DNA of 32,788 nucleotides from Bacillota bacterium (lineage in GTDB: Bacteria; Bacillota; UBA4882; UBA10575): contig JAAYHY010000102.1 in NCBI GenBank assembly GCA_012735135.1, positions 1 through 32,788 of the forward strand, in the 5' to 3' direction. A program made the translations under genes and the position numbers. Positions 6,971 through 15,153 of this stretch are shown one piece after another. Numbering within the stretch: the first letter of the stretch is position 1; each line of letters starts with the position of its first letter. The notes below the pieces were generated by a model. That model worked only from the letters and a program-made list of their open reading frames with translations. It did no database searches and had not been told where the DNA came from.

Positions 6971-7531
6971 TCAAAGCTCTTGCAGGCGTGCCCAGAGGGG
7001 AGGGATTAAGCCGGCAAGCGCAAAGGCCTTGACCAGATCCCCGAGGAGAAAGGGGGAGAGCCCGGCGGCCAGTTGGACAAAGCCGACCGGCCGGGCTAAG
7101 ACCAGGCGGTTCAAGAAATAGAGGTAGGGGAGGGCAATTAAGTAAATAAAGAGCATTCCGGTTAAGGACAAACCAAAACACGGCCAGAAAGTTGGCTTCC
7201 GCAACAGCCGGGCTAAGCTCCCCACCACCGCCGCCGCTCCGACAAAGCCAAGGATAAAACCGAACCCGGGCTGCAAAATATAACTAAAACCCCCGCCTTG
7301 GCTGAAGACCGGCACCCCCGCCAAGCCAAGGAGAAGATAAACCAGTTGGCTGAGGACGGCGTCGCGGGGACCAAGCAAGATCCCGGCCATAATCACCATA
7401 AAATTCTGCAGGGTAAAGGGGACAGGAGGGATCAGCGCAATCCGCAGGTTGGCGCCGACCCAGGTTAAGGTGGAAAAAAGGGCCACCAGGACCAGACGTT
7501 CAATCGGCTTCCGTTTTTGTAGCCAGTTCAT
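6971..7531 (-). CDS. bioY: Biotin transporter BioY
   Basis: Substrate-binding S component of an ECF-type biotin importer, 186 residues, six hydrophobic segments. Family features are LRIALIPPVPFTLQNFMVIMAGILLGPRDAVLSQLVYLLLGLAGVPVFSQGGG and LQPGFGFILGF. The start is ATG 7531, with GGAGG 6 nt upstream. The frame stays open to 7819, but that extension lies inside birA and has no family match. It overlaps birA by 32 bp and the pair is likely one operon. No EcfA/EcfT genes are seen, so it would use a shared energizing module or act alone. It converges with mlaD, 16 bp apart. Confidence 0.93.
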   Translation of the reverse strand: MNWLQKRKPIERLVLVALFSTLTWVGANLRIALIPPVPFTLQNFMVIMAGILLGPRDAVLSQLVYLLLGLAGVPVFSQGGGFSYILQPGFGFILGFVGAAAVVGSLARLLRKPTFWPCFGLSLTGMLFIYLIALPYLYFLNRLVLARPVGFVQLAAGLSPFLLGDLVKAFALAGLIPPLWARLQEL

Positions 7532-8525
7532 CGCTTTCCTCCTTCCAGCAAGAGCAATGGTCAGTAAGGGGCTGGACATCCCCGGCGACCACCCGGGACC
7601 GCTCCCCGCCGGCTTCGATGATAAGGGCGCCGTCCTCGGCAATGGCCACGGCTTTTCCCCGGTAGACGCGTTGGCCGTTATCCACCTCCACCGGCCGCCC
7701 CAAGGTCGCCGTGTACTCCCGGCAGTAGGCCAAAGAACGCTCAAACCCTTGCGCCAGAGCATAAAAATACTCTTCTTCGAAAATCTGTAAAAAGCCGCAG
7801 AAAAGCTGCCGCCGGTCAACCAAACGCCCGCTCATCATCCGTAAGGATCCGGCTTTGGTCCTTAATTCGGCCGGAAAGTCACTGTTTTTTTGGTTGACAT
7901 TGATCCCCACGCCCAAAATCACATACTCAAGGCGCCCCAGCTCCCCGCCGGCTTCCGTCAGGATGCCGGAGAGTTTACGGTCTTGGTAGTAGAGATCATT
8001 CGGCCATTTCACCAGAGGACGAAAACCGAGGGTGGTATGGACCGCCCGGGAAAGGGCGGCGGCCGCCAGTAAATTTAACTTTGGGAGTTCCACCGGGGAA
8101 AAAGATGGGTGGAGAATCAGGCTTAGCCAGATTCCTGTCCCCGGGGGCGAAAACCAGCTCCGGCCCAACCGGCCCCGGCCGTTCAGTTGGGTTTCGGCCA
8201 AAACCACCGTCCCCTCGGGTACCGTCCCCACGATCTCCTTGGCCCGCCGGTTGGTGGAGGGGAGTTCATCGTAATACTCAATGGTCTTCCCGATCCTTTG
8301 GGTAGCAAGGTCTTTCCTCACTTCCCAAGGATAGAGCTTATCCGGCCGGCCCACCAGATGATACCCCCGGCGGGGGTGAGCGGTAATTTGATAACCAAGT
8401 TTCCGCAAGATCCCCACTTGCTTCCAGACTGCCGTCCGGGTAACCCCTAACTGTTCAGCCAGGTCTTCCCCGGAGACATAGGGCGCCGCGGCCAACAAAT
8501 CCACAAGGGTGCCCAAATGTAACAT
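7500..8525 (-). CDS. birA: Biotin ligase and biotin operon repressor BirA
   Basis: Bifunctional protein of 341 residues: an N-terminal winged helix-turn-helix (about 1-60, SGEDLAEQLGVTRTAVWKQVGILRKLGYQI), then the biotin-[acetyl-CoA carboxylase] ligase domain with ETQLNGRGRLGRSWFSPPGTG, KWPNDLYY and LGVGINVNQ, and a C-terminal SH3-like domain. It attaches biotin to carrier proteins and, with biotinyl-AMP, represses biotin genes. The start is placed at ATG 8525 (AAGGAAGG upstream) because the promoter -10 at 8565-8570 would put the transcription start at about 8558, on top of the alternative ATG 8558. It is followed by bioY; operator half-sites overlap its own promoter, suggesting autoregulation. 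Confidence 0.93.
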   Translation of the reverse strand: MLHLGTLVDLLAAAPYVSGEDLAEQLGVTRTAVWKQVGILRKLGYQITAHPRRGYHLVGRPDKLYPWEVRKDLATQRIGKTIEYYDELPSTNRRAKEIVGTVPEGTVVLAETQLNGRGRLGRSWFSPPGTGIWLSLILHPSFSPVELPKLNLLAAAALSRAVHTTLGFRPLVKWPNDLYYQDRKLSGILTEAGGELGRLEYVILGVGINVNQKNSDFPAELRTKAGSLRMMSGRLVDRRQLFCGFLQIFEEEYFYALAQGFERSLAYCREYTATLGRPVEVDNGQRVYRGKAVAIAEDGALIIEAGGERSRVVAGDVQPLTDHCSCWKEESDELATKTEAD

Positions 8526-8564
8526 GTAACCGCCTTCCTTGCTTGACAAATTATGCATGCCTCC

Positions 8565-8620
8565 AGTCTAAAACAGACGACGGGGGATTGTCAACCCTAT
8601 TTTCCGCCAAAGTTGACATT
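8565..8620 (-). promoter_or_regulatory. birA-bioY promoter with BirA-like operator
   Basis: On the minus strand TTGACA (8594-8589) and TAGACT (8570-8565) are 18 bp apart. The -35 lies inside the left half of an inverted repeat, TTGTCAAC (8588-8595), 16 bp, GTTGACAT (8612-8619). This matches the general TTGTTAAC-N14-16-GTTAACAA layout of Firmicutes BirA operators. A further half-site, AAAGTTAACATT, occurs at 8649-8660, 40 bp from the matching half AAAGTTGACATT at 8609-8620. Repression by BirA is inferred. Confidence 0.65.
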
Positions 8621-8678
8621 GGTTGCTTTTCTTACGCTGTCTTCGACTAAAGTTAACATTAGCCAACCTTTTTCCGTC

Positions 8679-8707
8679 TTGTTTTTCGGGGAAAAGAAGG
8701 ATAAAAT
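8679..8707 (+). promoter_or_regulatory. Candidate promoter of the NitT/TauT ABC operon
   Basis: TTGTTT (8679-8684) and TAAAAT (8702-8707) with a 17-bp spacer, about 225 bp before the first gene. The long leader in between contains a 12-bp palindrome (TGTTAATTAACA, 8807-8818) and an intrinsic terminator. Confidence 0.5.
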
Positions 8708-8835
8708 AGGATCGTAATCTTCTACGGGAAAAGGTGCGCCTTACCCCAAAGAAAATCCTTATTTATCCTGAGGCTAAGGCTTGTCCTGAAGCAAAGGGTG
8801 TTGTTGTGTTAATTAACAAGCGGAGCATCCTAGCA

Positions 8836-8860
8836 AGCCTGTCTGAGACGGGCTTTTTTT
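8836..8860 (+). terminator. Leader terminator before the ABC operon
   Basis: AGCCTGTC (8836-8843), loop TGA and GACGGGCT (8847-8854, one G-U pair) run into seven T. It lies 70 bp upstream of the substrate-binding protein gene and downstream of the candidate promoter, so it may be an attenuator. GCGGAG before it and CTCCGC after it could pair around it. Confidence 0.75.
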
Positions 8861-8931
8861 CACCCTCCGCCAAGCGGGACAACCCCTGGCAAGCGACAGC
8901 TTAAGCCAAATCCTAAATTGGAGGGATCATT

Positions 8932-9897
8932 ATGCGGAAAAAACTCCTGTTCGTTGTTGGTTTAATTCTTTTGCTAACGGTTGCTTCTTCGCTTCCAGCC
9001 GCGGAAGCAACGACCATCAATGTAATGGTCCTTTCCGGGACCACCGGCTTGTCCCTGGTCAAGATGGTGGAGGAAAAGCCGGTCCTGGCGCCGGGCGTCA
9101 CTTTTAATTACACCATCCTCACCAGCCCCGACCAGATGAGCGCCAAGATCATCACCGGAGAAGCCGATATCGCCGCGGTCCCGACCAACTTGGCCGCCAT
9201 CCTGTATAACCGGGGCATCCCGATTCAACTGGCCGCCATCACCAACTGGGGGGTCATGTATATTGTCGGCCGTGATGCCGCCGTAACTTCCTGGCCCGAA
9301 CTGAAAGGACGGGAGATCGGCATCACCGGGAAAGGAAGCACCCCGGATCTGTTGTTCCGTTACTATCTCAGCGCCAATGGGCTTGATCCGGAAAAGGATC
9401 TTCAGATCCGTTATTATCCCAGCCCGGCGGAGCTGGCGCAATTGGTGATCGCCGGTAAGGTTGCCCTGGCGACCTTGCCCGAACCCTGGGTGACGGAGGC
9501 CCTTTCCCGCAACCCGGAACTGAACGTGCTCCTGGATTACCAGGCAGAGTGGTCACGCCTGGAAAAACAGAAGGAATCCTACCCCCAAAGCGCGTTGGTG
9601 GTTAAAACCGCCTTGGCCACCGCCAACCCGGCTTTGGTCCGGACTTTTTTACAGGCCGCCGGCGCCGCTAATGACTGGGTCGTCGAGCATCCGGCCGAAG
9701 CCGGCCATTTAGCCGAAAAGCACCTTTCCATTTCCGCCGCGGCGGCTACCGAGGCCATTCCCCGTTGCAATCTCCGGCTGGTCCCGGCTTTCCGGGTCCA
9801 AAGCGAGATCGATCGTTACCTGGAGAAACTTTATGCTTTCGAACCACAATCCATAGGGGGAAAAATACCTGATGCCGGATTCTACCTGTCGGAATAG
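8932..9897 (+). CDS. NitT/TauT-type ABC substrate-binding protein
   Basis: Periplasmic binding protein, 321 residues, of the nitrate/taurine/thiamine-precursor type. The N-terminus (MRKKLLFVVGLILLLTVASS, then LPAAEATT) is a cleavable signal peptide with no lipobox cysteine, so the mature protein would be soluble; this fits a diderm cell. The fold is supported by INVMVLSGTTGLSLVKM, GEADIAAVPTNLAAILYNRG, ELKGREIGITGKGSTPDLLFRYYLSANGLDPEKDLQIRYYPSPAELAQLVIAGKVALATLPEPW. GGAGG is 7 nt before the ATG. Permease and ATPase genes follow with overlap or a 4-bp gap. The substrate cannot be read from sequence; sulfonates, pyrimidine precursors and other small organics are all possible. Confidence 0.88.
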   Translation: MRKKLLFVVGLILLLTVASSLPAAEATTINVMVLSGTTGLSLVKMVEEKPVLAPGVTFNYTILTSPDQMSAKIITGEADIAAVPTNLAAILYNRGIPIQLAAITNWGVMYIVGRDAAVTSWPELKGREIGITGKGSTPDLLFRYYLSANGLDPEKDLQIRYYPSPAELAQLVIAGKVALATLPEPWVTEALSRNPELNVLLDYQAEWSRLEKQKESYPQSALVVKTALATANPALVRTFLQAAGAANDWVVEHPAEAGHLAEKHLSISAAAATEAIPRCNLRLVPAFRVQSEIDRYLEKLYAFEPQSIGGKIPDAGFYLSE

Positions 9898-10627
9898 GGT
9901 AATTACTGTCGCTTCCTTTCTGACCTTGCTTCTGGGCTGGCACGGGGCGGCGGCTTTGATTGGGAAGGAGATCATCCTGCCCAACCCGGCCGCCACCCTC
10001 CAACGCCTGGTCCAACTGATGATCTCCGGCGGCTTCTGGTCCCACCTGGCGGCCACCTTGTCCCGGGGGCTAATGGGGTTTACCCTCTCTTACCTGGCCG
10101 GTTTAATTGTGGGTCTCCTGTCCGGAATCAACCGTAACTTTAAAGACTTTTTTCACCTCTGGTTAACCGTGATCCGGAGCACGCCAACGATGGCTCTGAT
10201 TTTACTGGCTTTGATCTGGTTCCAGGCCGAAACCGTCACCCTTTTCGTTACCTTCCTCGTGGTTTTTCCGCTGATCACCCAGAATGTGGCCGAAGGGATC
10301 AGCCAGATCAATCCGGATCTGAAGGAAATGGCCCGCCTTTACCGGGTCCCTTTTCCTACGGTTCTTCTTCGGATGTACCTGCCGGCCATCTTGCCCTATC
10401 TGGCCACCGGGGCGGCGGCCGGATTGGGGTTAACCTGGAAGGTGATCATCGCCGCCGAAATCCTGGCTTACCCCAAGTTAGGGATCGGCGCCCGCATGGA
10501 TACGGCCCGGACTTATTTAGAAACCCCCGAAGTCTTCGCCTGGACGGTGGTGGTGATCGCAATCAGCCTCTTTTTTGACCGGATCCTCCAGCATCTGATC
10601 AGAAAACAACTACTCTATTGGGAGTAA
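9872..10627 (+). CDS. NitT/TauT-type ABC permease
   Basis: Membrane subunit of the same importer, 251 residues, with about six hydrophobic segments. The EAA-like loop that docks the ATPase is visible at NVAEGISQINPDLKEMARLYRVPFPTVLLRMYLPAILPYLATG. The start ATG 9872 overlaps the binding-protein gene by 26 bp; the SD (GGGGG) is 11 nt away, so coupling to the upstream gene probably helps initiation. It belongs to the SsuC/TauC/ThiX-like family. The ATPase gene starts 4 bp downstream. Confidence 0.9.
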   Translation: MPDSTCRNRVITVASFLTLLLGWHGAAALIGKEIILPNPAATLQRLVQLMISGGFWSHLAATLSRGLMGFTLSYLAGLIVGLLSGINRNFKDFFHLWLTVIRSTPTMALILLALIWFQAETVTLFVTFLVVFPLITQNVAEGISQINPDLKEMARLYRVPFPTVLLRMYLPAILPYLATGAAAGLGLTWKVIIAAEILAYPKLGIGARMDTARTYLETPEVFAWTVVVIAISLFFDRILQHLIRKQLLYWE

Positions 10628-10631
10628 ACCC

Positions 10632-11354
10632 ATGCCTGAAATCGAGTTTACTTTAGAAGGAATCAGCAAAGCCTATGGGGACCTCCTGGTCTTCTCCGGC
10701 CTCTCCCTGGAAGTCAAAGCCAACCGGATCGTGGCTTTCCTTGGTCCGTCGGGGTGCGGGAAAACCACCCTCCTCTCGATCATCGCCGGTTTAAAAGCCC
10801 CCGATCAAGGCCGGGTTACGGGGCTTGCGGAGAAATCCCTTAGCTACCTCTTCCAGGAGCCGCGCCTCCTTGATTGGTTAACCGTAGCCCAGAATCTATC
10901 CTTTGTTTTACAGGATAAAATTCCCCGGGCCAAACTTCCAGGACGAATCAACTACTATTTGGAGCAGATGGAGATCCTCCCTTACCGCGACGTTTATCCC
11001 CGGAAACTCAGCGGGGGCCAGCGTCAACGGGTAGCCATGGCCCGCGCCCTGGCTTATCCTTCCCGCCTCCTTTTGATGGATGAACCCTTTAAATCCCTGG
11101 ACTTAAGTTTAAAGTGGGACTTAATCACCCGTTTCCGGCAAATTTGGGCGGCGGCGCCCCGGACTGTTTTGTTGGTCACCCATGACCCAAAAGAAGCGTT
11201 ACTGCTCGCCCATGAGATCTATCTCCTCTCGCCCAAGCCGGCGGTGATCAAAGGCCACTACGAAGTTGGCCTGTCCTTGGATGAACGGAAACCGGACGCC
11301 CTTCCCCTTCTCCAATTGGAACAACAGATCACCGCCGCCTTAATCCGGGACTAA
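10632..11354 (+). CDS. NitT/TauT-type ABC ATPase
   Basis: ATPase of the importer, 240 residues. Walker A GPSGCGKTT (about 36-44), Q-loop in YLFQEPRLLDWLTVAQNL, signature LSGGQRQRVAMARAL, Walker B LLLMDEPFKSLD, switch His in LLVTHDPKEA. The EPRLLDW segment is typical of SsuB/TauB-like ATPases. The ATG has GGGAGT upstream at 7 nt. It is the last gene of the operon; a strong hairpin follows 6 bp past the stop. Confidence 0.92.
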   Translation: MPEIEFTLEGISKAYGDLLVFSGLSLEVKANRIVAFLGPSGCGKTTLLSIIAGLKAPDQGRVTGLAEKSLSYLFQEPRLLDWLTVAQNLSFVLQDKIPRAKLPGRINYYLEQMEILPYRDVYPRKLSGGQRQRVAMARALAYPSRLLLMDEPFKSLDLSLKWDLITRFRQIWAAAPRTVLLVTHDPKEALLLAHEIYLLSPKPAVIKGHYEVGLSLDERKPDALPLLQLEQQITAALIRD

Positions 11355-11360
11355 TCAAGA

Positions 11361-11386
11361 AACCCTGCCGCTCACGGCAGGGTTTT
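11361..11386. terminator. Terminator between convergent genes
   Basis: AACCCTGCCG, loop CTCA and CGGCAGGGTT form a 10-bp stem followed by TTTT on the plus strand; the minus strand reads TTTCTT after the stem. It closes the ABC operon and may also serve the convergent Ca2+-ATPase gene. Confidence 0.75.
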
Positions 11387-11438
11387 ACGTAATAGCGTTA
11401 ACGCTCATCGCCGCTGATCGCCGTTGGTCCCACCTACG

Positions 11439-14045
11439 CTATGCCATACCCTTTCTTTTCTTCACCAACCTGCCCTGGAATTTAACCAGTTCCACCAGGG
11501 GGATGATGGTTAGGGCCAGGCCGAGGGCGGTTAATAAATTCCCGGTGGAAAGCGGAGTTAATTGAAAGAGATCATTCAATCCGGGTACGTAAAGCAGGGG
11601 AATGGTCAAAATAAAGGAGGCGGCCATCGCCCCGAACAAGTATTTATTATGGGTCTTTAAGCGGAACAAGGATTTGCTCCGGGAGCGCATGTTCAGGGAA
11701 TGGAAGATTTCACATAAGGAAAGCGTCAGAAAGGCCATGGTCATGCCGGTGCGATGGGTTATCCGGCTACCAAAAAAGTAGGCGATCAAAGTTAAGCCCG
11801 CGATGGCCACTCCTTGATAAAGGACCCCGGCGCCGAGCCCGTGGGCAAAAACCCCCTCGTCGGTCTTCCGGGGCCGGCGCCGCATCAGATCGGGCTCCGC
11901 CTTTTCCATCCCCAGAGCAATGGCCGGCAGGGAATCGGTGACCAGGTTAATCCATAAGATATGAATGGGGGAGAAGAGGCGGAAGTTCATCAGGGTTGCA
12001 ACAAACAGGGCCACCACCTCACTAAGGTTGGAGGACAAGAGGAATTGAATGGCCTTCAGGATATTATCGTAAATCCGGCGGCCTTCTTCCACCGCCGCCA
12101 CGATGGTGGCAAAATTATCATCGGCCAGGACCATATCGGAGACATTTTTACTCACATCGGTCCCGGTGATCCCCATCCCAACGCCAATATCCGCCGCCTT
12201 CAAGGCCGGGGCGTCGTTCACCCCGTCGCCGGTCATCGCCACAATTTGTCCCCGCCTTTTCCAGGCATTAACGATCCGTACCTTATGCTCGGGTTGCACC
12301 CGGGCGTAGACCCGGTATTTGGTCACCTTCTCCTCCAACTCGGCATCGGAGAGCGCCGTCAGTTCCACCCCGGTGATTACTTCATCGGCCCCGCTGATCA
12401 TCGCCAAGTCCTGCGCGATGGCCACCGCCGTCTCCTGATGATCCCCGGTGATCATGACCGGCGTGATCCCCGCCTGGCGACATTTTTCAATGGCCGCTTT
12501 CACCTCCGGCCGCACCGGATCAATCATGCCCGTCAGCCCGATAAAAATTAGATCTTCTTCTAATAAATCAGGGGTAATTTCTGCCGGGAGCTGGGTCCAT
12601 TCCCGCCGGGCGGCGGCTAAAACCCGGAGGGCCTTTCCGGCCATCCGCTTGTTTTCCGCGCGGATTTCCGCTTCCCGTTCCGGGGTAAGGGTGACAACCC
12701 CCTCCGGCGTCAACATCCGTGTGCACCGCGGTAAAAGCTCATCGAGGGCCCCTTTGGTGTACTGGACATAGGACCCGTCTTTTCTTTGGTGGACCGTGGA
12801 CATCATCTTCCGCTCGGAGTCAAAAGGCGCTTCCGCTACCCTCGGTTGTGCTTTTTCCAGTTCGGCTTTGACCAAACCCCGGGTCAGCGCATACCGGACC
12901 AGGGCGTTCTCCGTCGGTTCCCCGATGATCTCCCCGCCTTCCTCGGTAGCGTCGTTACATAAGGCCATCGCTTCGGCCAGCGGTTCCTCCGGTCCATAGG
13001 TAGCCACCACGGTCATTTTATTCTGGGTTAAAGTCCCGGTTTTATCGGAACAGATCACTTGGGTGCTCCCGAGGGTCTCCACGGCGGTTATACGCCGGAT
13101 GATCGCCTTCCGCTTCGCCATCTGCGTCACCCCGATGGAGAGCACGATGGTGACCACCGCCACTAAGCCTTCGGGGATGGCCGCCACCGCCAGGCTGACC
13201 GCCGTCAAAAACATCTCCAAAACATGGCCGCCGTGGAGACCACCGTTTTCCCAAACACCAAAGGCAAAGATGAAAACGGAGATCGCCAGCACCCCGATGC
13301 TCAGCACCCGGCTCAAAGCCGCCAACTTCCTTTGGAGCGGGGTTTTTTCCGCCTTCGTCTCCGCCAGCAAATTAGCGATCTTCCCCATCTCGGTGGCCAT
13401 CCCGGTCCGGACGACCACCCCTTCGCCCCGGCCGTAGACCACGTTGGTGCCCATATAAGCCATATTGTGCCGGTCGCCCAGGGGCACCTCGCGCCCGCCG
13501 GGTTGCAAGGTCATAACGCGGCTGTCTTTTTCGACGGGGACCGATTCCCCGGTCAAAGAGGCTTCCTCCACTTTCAAACTAGCCGCTTTGATGAGTCGCA
13601 GATCGGCCGGGACCGCCGCCCCTGCCTCCAGAAGGACAAGATCGCCGGGGACAATCTCTTCCGATTTGACCGAGAGCACATGTCCGCCCCGGCGGACTTT
13701 ACAATAAGGAGAAGTCATTTTTTGCAGCGCTTCAATGGCCTTTTCCGCCTTCCCCTCCTGGATCACGCCGAGGACCGCGTTAAGCGTGACCACCATCAGG
13801 ATGATGATCATGTCGGCGATCTCTCCCACCACACCCGAGATGAGCGCAGCCGCGATCAGGACCAACACCATCGGATTGGCCATTTCCCCGAAGAACTTAG
13901 CCAGGAGGGACTTTCTCTTTCTTTCCGCCAGTTTATTGGGGCCGTACTTTTCCAGGCGGGCCCGGGCTTCCGCGGGAGTCAAGCCCTGCTCCGTCGTACC
14001 CTGCTCCTTCAGGACTTCTTCCTTTTCCTTTAAGTAATAATCCAT
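11439..14045 (-). CDS. Calcium-transporting P-type ATPase (P2A)
   Basis: Integral membrane cation pump, 868 residues. Motifs: cation-ATPase N-terminal domain (EKEEVLKEQGTTEQGLTPAEARARLEKYGPN), TGES (165-168), PEGL in M4 (291-294), phosphorylation motif DKTGT with Asp334, TGDGVND (605-611), and M6 with Asn700 and Asp704 in LWINLVTDSLP. PEGL plus the M6 Asn/Asp pair is the calcium site II set of SPCA/PMR1 and bacterial Ca2+-ATPases. Sodium or manganese transport is not excluded. The start is ATG 14045 (MDYYLKEKEEVL), with AAAGGG upstream and GGAGG directly abutting the ATG; the frame is open to 14159 but the extension is not family-like. It is divergent from the TetR gene, whose operator-like sites overlap its promoter. 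Confidence 0.9.
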   Translation of the reverse strand: MDYYLKEKEEVLKEQGTTEQGLTPAEARARLEKYGPNKLAERKRKSLLAKFFGEMANPMVLVLIAAALISGVVGEIADMIIILMVVTLNAVLGVIQEGKAEKAIEALQKMTSPYCKVRRGGHVLSVKSEEIVPGDLVLLEAGAAVPADLRLIKAASLKVEEASLTGESVPVEKDSRVMTLQPGGREVPLGDRHNMAYMGTNVVYGRGEGVVVRTGMATEMGKIANLLAETKAEKTPLQRKLAALSRVLSIGVLAISVFIFAFGVWENGGLHGGHVLEMFLTAVSLAVAAIPEGLVAVVTIVLSIGVTQMAKRKAIIRRITAVETLGSTQVICSDKTGTLTQNKMTVVATYGPEEPLAEAMALCNDATEEGGEIIGEPTENALVRYALTRGLVKAELEKAQPRVAEAPFDSERKMMSTVHQRKDGSYVQYTKGALDELLPRCTRMLTPEGVVTLTPEREAEIRAENKRMAGKALRVLAAARREWTQLPAEITPDLLEEDLIFIGLTGMIDPVRPEVKAAIEKCRQAGITPVMITGDHQETAVAIAQDLAMISGADEVITGVELTALSDAELEEKVTKYRVYARVQPEHKVRIVNAWKRRGQIVAMTGDGVNDAPALKAADIGVGMGITGTDVSKNVSDMVLADDNFATIVAAVEEGRRIYDNILKAIQFLLSSNLSEVVALFVATLMNFRLFSPIHILWINLVTDSLPAIALGMEKAEPDLMRRRPRKTDEGVFAHGLGAGVLYQGVAIAGLTLIAYFFGSRITHRTGMTMAFLTLSLCEIFHSLNMRSRSKSLFRLKTHNKYLFGAMAASFILTIPLLYVPGLNDLFQLTPLSTGNLLTALGLALTIIPLVELVKFQGRLVKKRKGMA

Positions 14046-14094
14046 CCTCCGCCACCCTTTCCGCAAGCGTTTCTTTCCGCCTGAACTCAAATGC

Positions 14095-14123
14095 ATTCTA
14101 GCACATGCGGCCAGCGGGATAAA
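14095..14123 (-). promoter_or_regulatory. Candidate promoter of the Ca2+-ATPase gene
   Basis: On the minus strand TTTATC (14123-14118), a 17-bp spacer and TGC-TAGAAT (-10 at 14100-14095), an extended -10. The half-site CATTTGA (14093-14087), also found in the palindrome at 14157-14172, begins just downstream of the -10. Confidence 0.45.
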
Positions 14124-14156
14124 CCAATAAATCTGGCTAACTGTCCCTTTTTTCCT

Positions 14157-14172
14157 CATTTGAAGTCAAATG
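14157..14172. promoter_or_regulatory. Perfect palindrome, likely TetR-family operator
   Basis: CATTTGA-AG-TCAAATG is a perfect 16-bp inverted repeat between the divergent ATPase and regulator genes. The same TCAAATG half-site recurs at 14087-14093 beside the ATPase -10. Binding by the adjacent TetR protein is inferred from symmetry and position. Confidence 0.6.
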
Positions 14173-14221
14173 GGAGGTTTTGCCACAAAAATGCCGAAGT
14201 GTCCAATCAGAGGTGATCCCC

Positions 14222-14770
14222 ATGGCCAAACCAGAACTGACCAAACAATTGCTGGCGGGCACCCTCAAGCAATTGATGGAGAAGATTCCCCTGGATAAGA
14301 TCAGCGTCCAGGCGATCGTGGACGCGTGTGGCCTGAACCGCAAAACCTTTTACTACCACTTCCAGGACAAACAAGCCCTGGTCTGTTGGATCTTTGACCG
14401 GGAGTACGCCGGTCTGACCGATCTAAACCAGGACAACAGCATTATCGATGAACTCATCGCCCACCTTTACGCCAATAAATCTTTTTATGTGGCCGCCCTG
14501 ACCTCCAAAGCCCAAAACAACCTGGAAGAACACATGTTTAAAGTAGTTTATGACGGAATTGCCCAAAAAATCCGCCTCCTGCTCGGCACCGGCCGGCTGG
14601 GCTCCACCGAAAAGATGATCGCCAACTATTTTGCCCATGCTTTAATGGGCTCCCTTACCGAGTGGGCGCGGGAAGGCATGAAGTCCTCCCCTTCTGAAGA
14701 GATGTTCAATTTCTACTCCATTACCCAGGACTGTCTGGGATACATCGTCCGGAAATACGCCGGTCATTAG
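14222..14770 (+). CDS. TetR/AcrR family transcriptional regulator
   Basis: DNA-binding regulator of 182 residues. The N-terminal helix-turn-helix domain is typical: LTKQLLAGTLKQLMEKIPLDKISVQAIVDACGLNRKTFYYHFQDKQALVCWIFDRE (about 5-61). The LNRKTFYYHFQDK recognition segment and the LxxPxDKISVxxIV pattern match the DhaS-like subgroup. The C-terminal ligand domain (about 70-180) is helical with no recognised ligand motif. ATG 14222 is chosen for the AGAGGTG upstream; an ATG at 14180 lacks an SD. It is divergent from the Ca2+-ATPase gene with palindromes between them, so it probably controls itself and the pump. It overlaps the convergent DUF3006 gene by 4 bp. Confidence 0.88.
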   Translation: MAKPELTKQLLAGTLKQLMEKIPLDKISVQAIVDACGLNRKTFYYHFQDKQALVCWIFDREYAGLTDLNQDNSIIDELIAHLYANKSFYVAALTSKAQNNLEEHMFKVVYDGIAQKIRLLLGTGRLGSTEKMIANYFAHALMGSLTEWAREGMKSSPSEEMFNFYSITQDCLGYIVRKYAGH

Positions 14771-14988
14771 TCCTTATTTTCCTCGTCGCCTTCCCGCCGG
14801 GCCACCTTTTGCCTTAACTCCTCAATCAGCTGCCGCCGGCGCGCTGTCTCGGCCCGGTCGATCTTAATCTCAACCACATCCCCTTCTCTGGCGCCCGGTA
14901 ACAATTGCGCCGACATCGGCACCACCGAACCATTCTCCAACTCAACCAGGGCGAATTCGCCCTCAAAACGGTCGATAATCACCCGCAC
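14767..14988 (-). CDS. DUF3006 family protein
   Basis: A 73-residue protein matching the small DUF3006 family: MRVIIDRFEGEFALVELENGSVVPMSAQLLPGAREGDVVEIKID, an OB/SH3-like beta strand series, then a charged helix with TARRRQLIEELRQKVARR. Proteins of this family are common in Firmicutes, sometimes next to MBL-fold or ComEC-like genes; no function is established. The start is GTG 14988, with GGGGGG 7 nt upstream. Its 3' end overlaps the TetR gene stop by 4 bp. Confidence 0.8.
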   Translation of the reverse strand: MRVIIDRFEGEFALVELENGSVVPMSAQLLPGAREGDVVEIKIDRAETARRRQLIEELRQKVARREGDEENKD

Positions 14989-15153
14989 TTTACTTCCCCC
15001 CTTTCATGGGCCACTGTTTACTGGATGGCGGCCAATTTCCACACCATAAAATACCATCTCCGCCAGCACCTCTTTTTTTGTTAACCATAACCTAAGTTTT
15101 AGTTAACTATCGCCAGTTAATAGCGGATTTAATAACTATTGTATACAGCAAAG

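Noticed and set aside
7532-7819. N-terminal extension of the bioY frame
   Set aside because: It lies inside birA in another frame, and a well-placed SD supports ATG 7531.
8725-8747. AGGTGCGCC-TTACCC segment resembling the core of a guanidine-III riboswitch
   Set aside because: The similarity is confined to a short hairpin; the downstream GGCGC needed for the pseudoknot is absent, so I do not call it.
13224-14033. A 269-codon frame antisense to the Ca2+-ATPase gene
   Set aside because: Composition is His/Asp/Arg-rich as expected for the reverse of a well-conserved gene; no SD and no family match.
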